Assembly: GCF_000430825.1 (NCBI RefSeq) | Contig: NZ_AUMT01000012.1 | Coordinates: 62,001-126,000 of the forward strand | Reading direction: 5' to 3' | DNA length: 64,000 nt | Source of the DNA: Chryseobacterium daeguense DSM 19388 | GTDB taxonomy: Bacteria > Bacteroidota > Bacteroidia > Flavobacteriales > Weeksellaceae | In this document: positions 60,461 to 64,000 of the stretch, piece by piece | Numbering within the stretch: position 1 is the stretch's first letter | How the letters are laid out: the number at the start of each line of letters is the position of its first letter | Notes under the pieces: generated by a model | What the model was told of the DNA's origin: nothing | Database searches by the model: none | What the model saw: the letters and a program-made list of their open reading frames with translations, nothing else | Translations under genes and position numbers: made by a program

Positions 60461-62787
60461 GTAAAAAGTTAATTGTAATCGCCACATTAGCATTGGCACC
60501 TGTGTTTTCGGCTCAGGAAATGGTAACAAAGCCCGTTCAGTCTTATCAGACGGCTCAGTATCAGGCTAAAAAGAAAGCTTTTGTAGACAATCTTTTGTCG
60601 AAAATGACTTTAGATGAAAAAATTGGCCAGCTGAATTTACCAAGTTCAGGAGATTTTACGACAGGTCTGGCTAAGAGCTCAGATATCGGAAAAAAAATCG
60701 AACAAGGTTTGGTGGGCGGACTATTCAATATAAAAGGAGCTGATGAAATCAGAGCCGTACAGAAGGTTGCCGTTGAAAACAGCCGTTTAAAAATCCCTTT
60801 GATTTTCGGAATGGATGTGATCCACGGTTATGAAACCACCTTCCCGATTCCGTTAGGATTAGCTGCTTCATGGGATATGAATCTGGTGCAGCAGTCGGCA
60901 AGAGTTGCGGCAAAAGAAGCATCTTCTGACGGGATCAACTGGACCTTCTCTCCAATGGTAGATATCTCCAGAGAACCAAGATGGGGAAGGGTTTCTGAAG
61001 GTTCCGGTGAAGATCCGTATTTAGGAAGCGAAATTTCCAAAAATATGGTGTATGGTTATCAGGGGAAAGATTTGTCTCAAAGCAATACTATTTTGGCCTG
61101 TGTAAAGCATTTTGCGCTATATGGAGCAGGTGAGGCAGGAAGAGACTATAATACAGTGGATATGAGCCACGTAAGAATGTTCAATGAATATTTTCCACCT
61201 TACAAAGCAGCTGTAGATGCAGGTGTAGCTTCTGTGATGGCTTCATTCAATGAAGTAGATGGGGTTCCTGCAACCGGAAACAGATGGCTTCAGACAGAAG
61301 TGTTAAGGAACAAATGGAACTTCAAAGGTTTCGTAGTTACGGATTACACAGGGATCAATGAAATGGTAGACCACGGAATGGGTGATCTGCAACAGGTTTC
61401 AGCTTTAGCTTTAAAGGCCGGAATAGATATGGATATGGTGGGTGAAGGTTTTTTGACTACTTTAAAAAAATCTTTATCTGAAGGAAAAGTAACTCAGGCC
61501 GAAATTGATATGGCGGCGAGAAGAATCCTTGAAGCAAAATATGACCTGGGATTATTTACAGATCCTTACAAATATGGTGATGCAAAACTGGCAGCAAAAG
61601 AAGTTTACAATATGGAAAACCGAAATATTGCCAGAAACGCAGCAGCTCAGTCGATGGTTTTAATGAAAAACGAAAATCAGGTTCTGCCTTTGAAAAAATC
61701 AGGAACTGTTGCTGTGATCGGGCCATTGGTGAATAACTCATTAAACATGGCAGGAACGTGGAGTGTAGCAGCACAGCATGACAAAGCCGTGAACTTAATG
61801 CAGGGACTTCAGGCCAATTATGGAAAAGATGTAAAATTCATTTCTGCTAAAGGTGCAAACATAGACTATGATGCAAAATTAGAAGATATTTACGCAGCTC
61901 ACGGCAAAAAAACCGACAGAGATAACCGTTCAAAAGAAGCATTGTTAAAAGAAGCGGTAGATGTAGCCAATAAAGCAGACGTTATCGTTTTAGCTATCGG
62001 AGAATCTGCGGAAATGAGCGGTGAATCTTCTTCAAGAACAGAAATTACGATTCCTCAGTCTCAGGTAGATTTATTAAATGAATTGAAAAAGACAGGAAAA
62101 CCAATTGCAATGGTGCTTTTCACAGGCCGTCCGTTAGCTTTAACGAATGTAAAAGATACTCCTGATGCTATCTTAAATGCATGGTTTGCTGGTTCGGAGG
62201 CAGGAAATGCTATTGCTGACGTTCTTTTCGGAAAAGTGAATCCTTCAGGAAAGCTGCCGATGACGTTCCCAAGAAGTTTAGGGCAAGTTCCTATTTATTA
62301 TAATGCTAAAAATACGGGTCGTCCTTTAGACCAGAAATTAGTTGATAAATGTGAATACCAGAGATTCCGTTCAAACTATATGGATGAGTGTAATACTCCG
62401 CTTTATCCGTTTGGGTATGGATTAAGCTATACGAAATTTAATTATTCAGATATTACCGTTTCAAATGCTAATCCAAAAGGAAATCAGACGGTTCAGGCAT
62501 CTGTAACAGTTACAAACGCCGGAAACTATGACGGTGCTGAGGTTGTTCAATTGTACATCAGGGATATGGTGGGAAGCATCACCAGACCTGTAAAAGAATT
62601 GAAAGGATTCCAAAAGGTAATGCTGAAAAAAGGAGAATCTAAAAAAATTACCTTCGATATTACTCCGGAAAATCTTAAATTCTACAACGGAGACTTGAAA
62701 TACGATTGGGAGCCGGGAGAATTTGACATCATGATCGGAACTAATTCCGAGGATGTAAAACATTCAAAAATCAACTGGACTAAATAA
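60457..62787 (+). CDS. bglX: Glycoside hydrolase family 3 beta-glucosidase
   Basis: The 776-residue periplasmic enzyme has a signal peptide (ending VFSAQ), the GH3 N domain (about 40-370) with nucleophile Asp296 in VVTDYTG, the GH3 C domain (about 395-625) with GESAEMSGESSSR, and a C-terminal fibronectin-III-like domain (about 680-750). The layout equals BglX. Bacteroidota GH3 enzymes of this type act on sophoro-oligosaccharides in beta-1,2-glucan loci, so it would finish digestion to glucose. The gene is 221 bp after the esterase and may have its own promoter. Confidence 0.93.
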   Translation: MSKKLIVIATLALAPVFSAQEMVTKPVQSYQTAQYQAKKKAFVDNLLSKMTLDEKIGQLNLPSSGDFTTGLAKSSDIGKKIEQGLVGGLFNIKGADEIRAVQKVAVENSRLKIPLIFGMDVIHGYETTFPIPLGLAASWDMNLVQQSARVAAKEASSDGINWTFSPMVDISREPRWGRVSEGSGEDPYLGSEISKNMVYGYQGKDLSQSNTILACVKHFALYGAGEAGRDYNTVDMSHVRMFNEYFPPYKAAVDAGVASVMASFNEVDGVPATGNRWLQTEVLRNKWNFKGFVVTDYTGINEMVDHGMGDLQQVSALALKAGIDMDMVGEGFLTTLKKSLSEGKVTQAEIDMAARRILEAKYDLGLFTDPYKYGDAKLAAKEVYNMENRNIARNAAAQSMVLMKNENQVLPLKKSGTVAVIGPLVNNSLNMAGTWSVAAQHDKAVNLMQGLQANYGKDVKFISAKGANIDYDAKLEDIYAAHGKKTDRDNRSKEALLKEAVDVANKADVIVLAIGESAEMSGESSSRTEITIPQSQVDLLNELKKTGKPIAMVLFTGRPLALTNVKDTPDAILNAWFAGSEAGNAIADVLFGKVNPSGKLPMTFPRSLGQVPIYYNAKNTGRPLDQKLVDKCEYQRFRSNYMDECNTPLYPFGYGLSYTKFNYSDITVSNANPKGNQTVQASVTVTNAGNYDGAEVVQLYIRDMVGSITRPVKELKGFQKVMLKKGESKKITFDITPENLKFYNGDLKYDWEPGEFDIMIGTNSEDVKHSKINWTK

Positions 62788-62792
62788 TTACC

Positions 62793-62818
62793 AAGCCACT
62801 CGAAAGAGTGGTTTTTTT
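62793..62818 (+). terminator. Terminator after bglX
   Basis: CCACTC-GAAA-GAGTGG, a stem with a GNRA tetraloop, is followed by TTTTTTT. Confidence 0.8.
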
Positions 62819-62889
62819 ATGATAGTAAAGTTGCATCCCTACTTTGGCATACTTTTTATTAATATTGACATAGCTTTAAATTAAAACAA

Positions 62890-63279
62890 ATGAAAAAAAC
62901 AATTTTATTCGGTGCAATGATTTTCGGTTCTTTGGCTTTTGCTCAAAAAACACCTATACTAGGAGGAGATAGCGATGCTCACGGATGCAAGGGATCAGCA
63001 GGATATACATACTCTCAGATTAAAAATGACTGCGTAAGACTTTTTGAAGAAAAAATACAGCTGGATGAAGTAAAGCCAAAAAATGGTTCTAAATCTATGA
63101 CTGCCGTAATTTTCAGCAAAGACATGAAAAAGGCAGAAGTTTTTCTTCCGGACATGAAAAAAAGTCTTATCCTGACAAAACAGGCGAAAACAAATACATG
63201 GAAAAACGGAAGTTACTCTCTTTTAACTCTTAAAAAAGGATACGAGTTAAGAAAAGGTAAAGAAGTTATTTTCAAGTAA
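62890..63279 (+). CDS. Small secreted protein, copy 1
   Basis: The 129-residue protein has a signal peptide (MKKTILFGAMIFGSLAFAQ). The mature part has two cysteines (DAHGCKGSAGYTYSQIKNDC) and then strands AVIFSKDMKKAEVFLPD, SLILTKQ, WKNGSYSLLTLKKGYELRKG, which recall the beta-barrel of MliC-type lysozyme inhibitors by pattern only. No characterised family is certain. It is a tandem paralogue of the next gene. Confidence 0.7.
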   Translation: MKKTILFGAMIFGSLAFAQKTPILGGDSDAHGCKGSAGYTYSQIKNDCVRLFEEKIQLDEVKPKNGSKSMTAVIFSKDMKKAEVFLPDMKKSLILTKQAKTNTWKNGSYSLLTLKKGYELRKGKEVIFK

Positions 63280-63307
63280 TAAAACGGTTATTCTAAACCT
63301 AAATGAA

Positions 63308-63715
63308 ATGAAAAAAGCTATTTTATTCGGTGCAATGATCTTGGGATCCTATACTTTTGCACAGGAAAGAGGTCTTCCGGGAGGCGACAAAGACGTCCAT
63401 GGATGCAGGGGTTCGGCAGGATACACATACTCACAGCTGAAAAATACTTGTGTGAGGTTATTTGAACAGAAAATACAGCTGGAAGAAGTTAGTTCAGATA
63501 AAAGCTATACTTCCGGGACAGCGGTAATTTTCAGTAAAAATATGAAAAGAGCTGAAATTTTTATACCAGACGGAAATGCAAAAAGCATAATCCTGGAAAG
63601 ACAGGGAAAAAGTAAAGTCTGGAAAAGTGGGAAACATATAAAAGATACTTATGTTTTAACCCCTTACAAAAAAAGTTATCAAATTAAAAAAGGAAATACA
63701 GTAATTTTCCAGTAA
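63308..63715 (+). CDS. Small secreted protein, copy 2
   Basis: The 135-residue paralogue of the previous gene has the same signal peptide pattern, the CRGSAGYTYSQLKNTC region with both cysteines, and the strands AVIFSKNMKRAEIFIPD and YQIKKGNTVIFQ. It lies 28 bp downstream, so the two form one transcription unit ending at 63739-63765. Function is unknown. Confidence 0.7.
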   Translation: MKKAILFGAMILGSYTFAQERGLPGGDKDVHGCRGSAGYTYSQLKNTCVRLFEQKIQLEEVSSDKSYTSGTAVIFSKNMKRAEIFIPDGNAKSIILERQGKSKVWKSGKHIKDTYVLTPYKKSYQIKKGNTVIFQ

Positions 63716-63738
63716 AATCAGTTAATAAATATTTTCAG

Positions 63739-63765
63739 AAGCCATTCGAAAGAGTGGCTTTTTTA
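63739..63765 (+). terminator. Terminator after the small secreted genes
   Basis: AAGCCATTC-GAAA-GAGTGGCTT (one G-U pair) is followed by TTTTATTTAT. It is nearly the same hairpin as the one after bglX. Confidence 0.8.
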
Positions 63766-63943
63766 TTTATATAAAAATACTTATCATTCTCGAGTATTTA
63801 AAGCCACAAAGTTTGTCACCCTGAAAGGGTCTAAGCATTGTATTAGAAATAGAAACCAGCATTGAAAAAAAATCCGCAAAACAGGATTTTTCTCTCTCAT
63901 TTAAAAAGCGTAATTTTGTACATCTAAAAAGTAAAAGAAAAGA

Positions 63944-64000
63944 ATGAATTCCTACAAAAATCCATTGGAAGAACGCTATTCAAGCGAAGAGATGTTGTTT
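63944..64000 (+). CDS. purB: Adenylosuccinate lyase, N-terminus (runs off the window)
   Basis: Only 19 codons are present, MNSYKNPLEERYSSEEMLF, which is the recognisable start of Bacteroidota adenylosuccinate lyase. The enzyme acts twice in purine synthesis. The rest lies beyond the window. Confidence 0.8.
   Translation, partial: MNSYKNPLEERYSSEEMLF

Noticed and set aside
1..64000. CRISPR arrays, rRNA genes or a replication origin
   Set aside because: No regularly spaced direct repeats, rRNA sequence or DnaA-box cluster was recognised; recF here is not beside dnaA or dnaN.

Overview
The window reads as chromosome of a member of the Bacteroidota, most likely Chryseobacterium or a close relative (Weeksellaceae). 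The evidence is the AT-rich DNA, promoters with the Bacteroidota -7 element TAnnTTTG, a SusC/SusD polysaccharide utilisation locus, DUF2490, DUF4197 and DUF493 proteins, two plant-type glutaminyl cyclotransferases, and the N-terminus of PurB at the right edge. No tools were run. Family names are recognitions from protein sequence and motifs.

Layout. (1) Positions 1-1980 carry ApbE, a thioredoxin-like protein and a small unknown protein, all on the minus strand. (2) Positions 2044-23880 form a block of stress and low-oxygen genes: DUF1003 and DUF6629 membrane proteins, three BON-domain genes (one truncated), a P-type cation ATPase, pyrophosphatase, an MlaE/F/D-type lipid transporter, a PfkB sugar kinase, Dps, an SDR dehydrogenase, a lipoprotein, an L,D-transpeptidase, a tandem universal stress protein, a histidine kinase with a FixL-like haem PAS domain, a receiver-CRP/FNR hybrid regulator, an orphan D-lactate-dehydrogenase N-domain, Hsp20, a beta-CASP nuclease and a truncated B12-dependent ribonucleotide reductase. 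(3) Positions 24036-25954 hold a small helper gene and a large serine recombinase whose 3' end runs into tRNA-Arg(ACG). (4) Positions 26002-31909 are housekeeping genes: a metal or cobalamin binding protein, MtgA, a Gcr-like membrane protein, a DciA-like protein, RecF and a UbiA-like protein. (5) Positions 31928-38358 pair a frameshifted alpha-2-macroglobulin with ecotin. (6) Positions 38525-51003 are small enzymes, bestrophin, an Na+/H+ antiporter with a displaced C-terminus, glutaminyl cyclotransferases, deoxynucleoside kinase and others. (7) Positions 51381-62787 are a polysaccharide utilisation locus that looks specific for beta-1,2-glucan. (8) Positions 62890-64000 hold two small secreted paralogues and the start of purB.

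The most interesting item is the control system of block 2. The kinase PAS domain keeps the FixL haem histidine (H62) and regulatory arginine (R82) at the FixL spacing of 20 residues. The next gene fuses a FixJ-type receiver to an FNR-type DNA-binding domain whose recognition helix reads ETVSR. FNR-like boxes (TGAY-N4-RTCA) lie upstream of six genes in the block, each centred exactly 35 bp from a -7-like element, which is class II activator geometry; the box before hsp20 is degenerate in one half, and a half-site with the same spacing precedes a seventh gene. Three of these promoters carry a second box exactly 22 bp further upstream. The gene content (Hsp20, Usp, PfkB, P-type ATPase, class II RNR) resembles the mycobacterial DosR dormancy regulon, built here from unrelated regulators.

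Several genes are damaged: the third BON gene lacks its N-terminus, the RNR and a convergent DUF1016 gene have both lost their 3' halves at one junction, and the macroglobulin and antiporter genes each carry a one-base shift in an A run.
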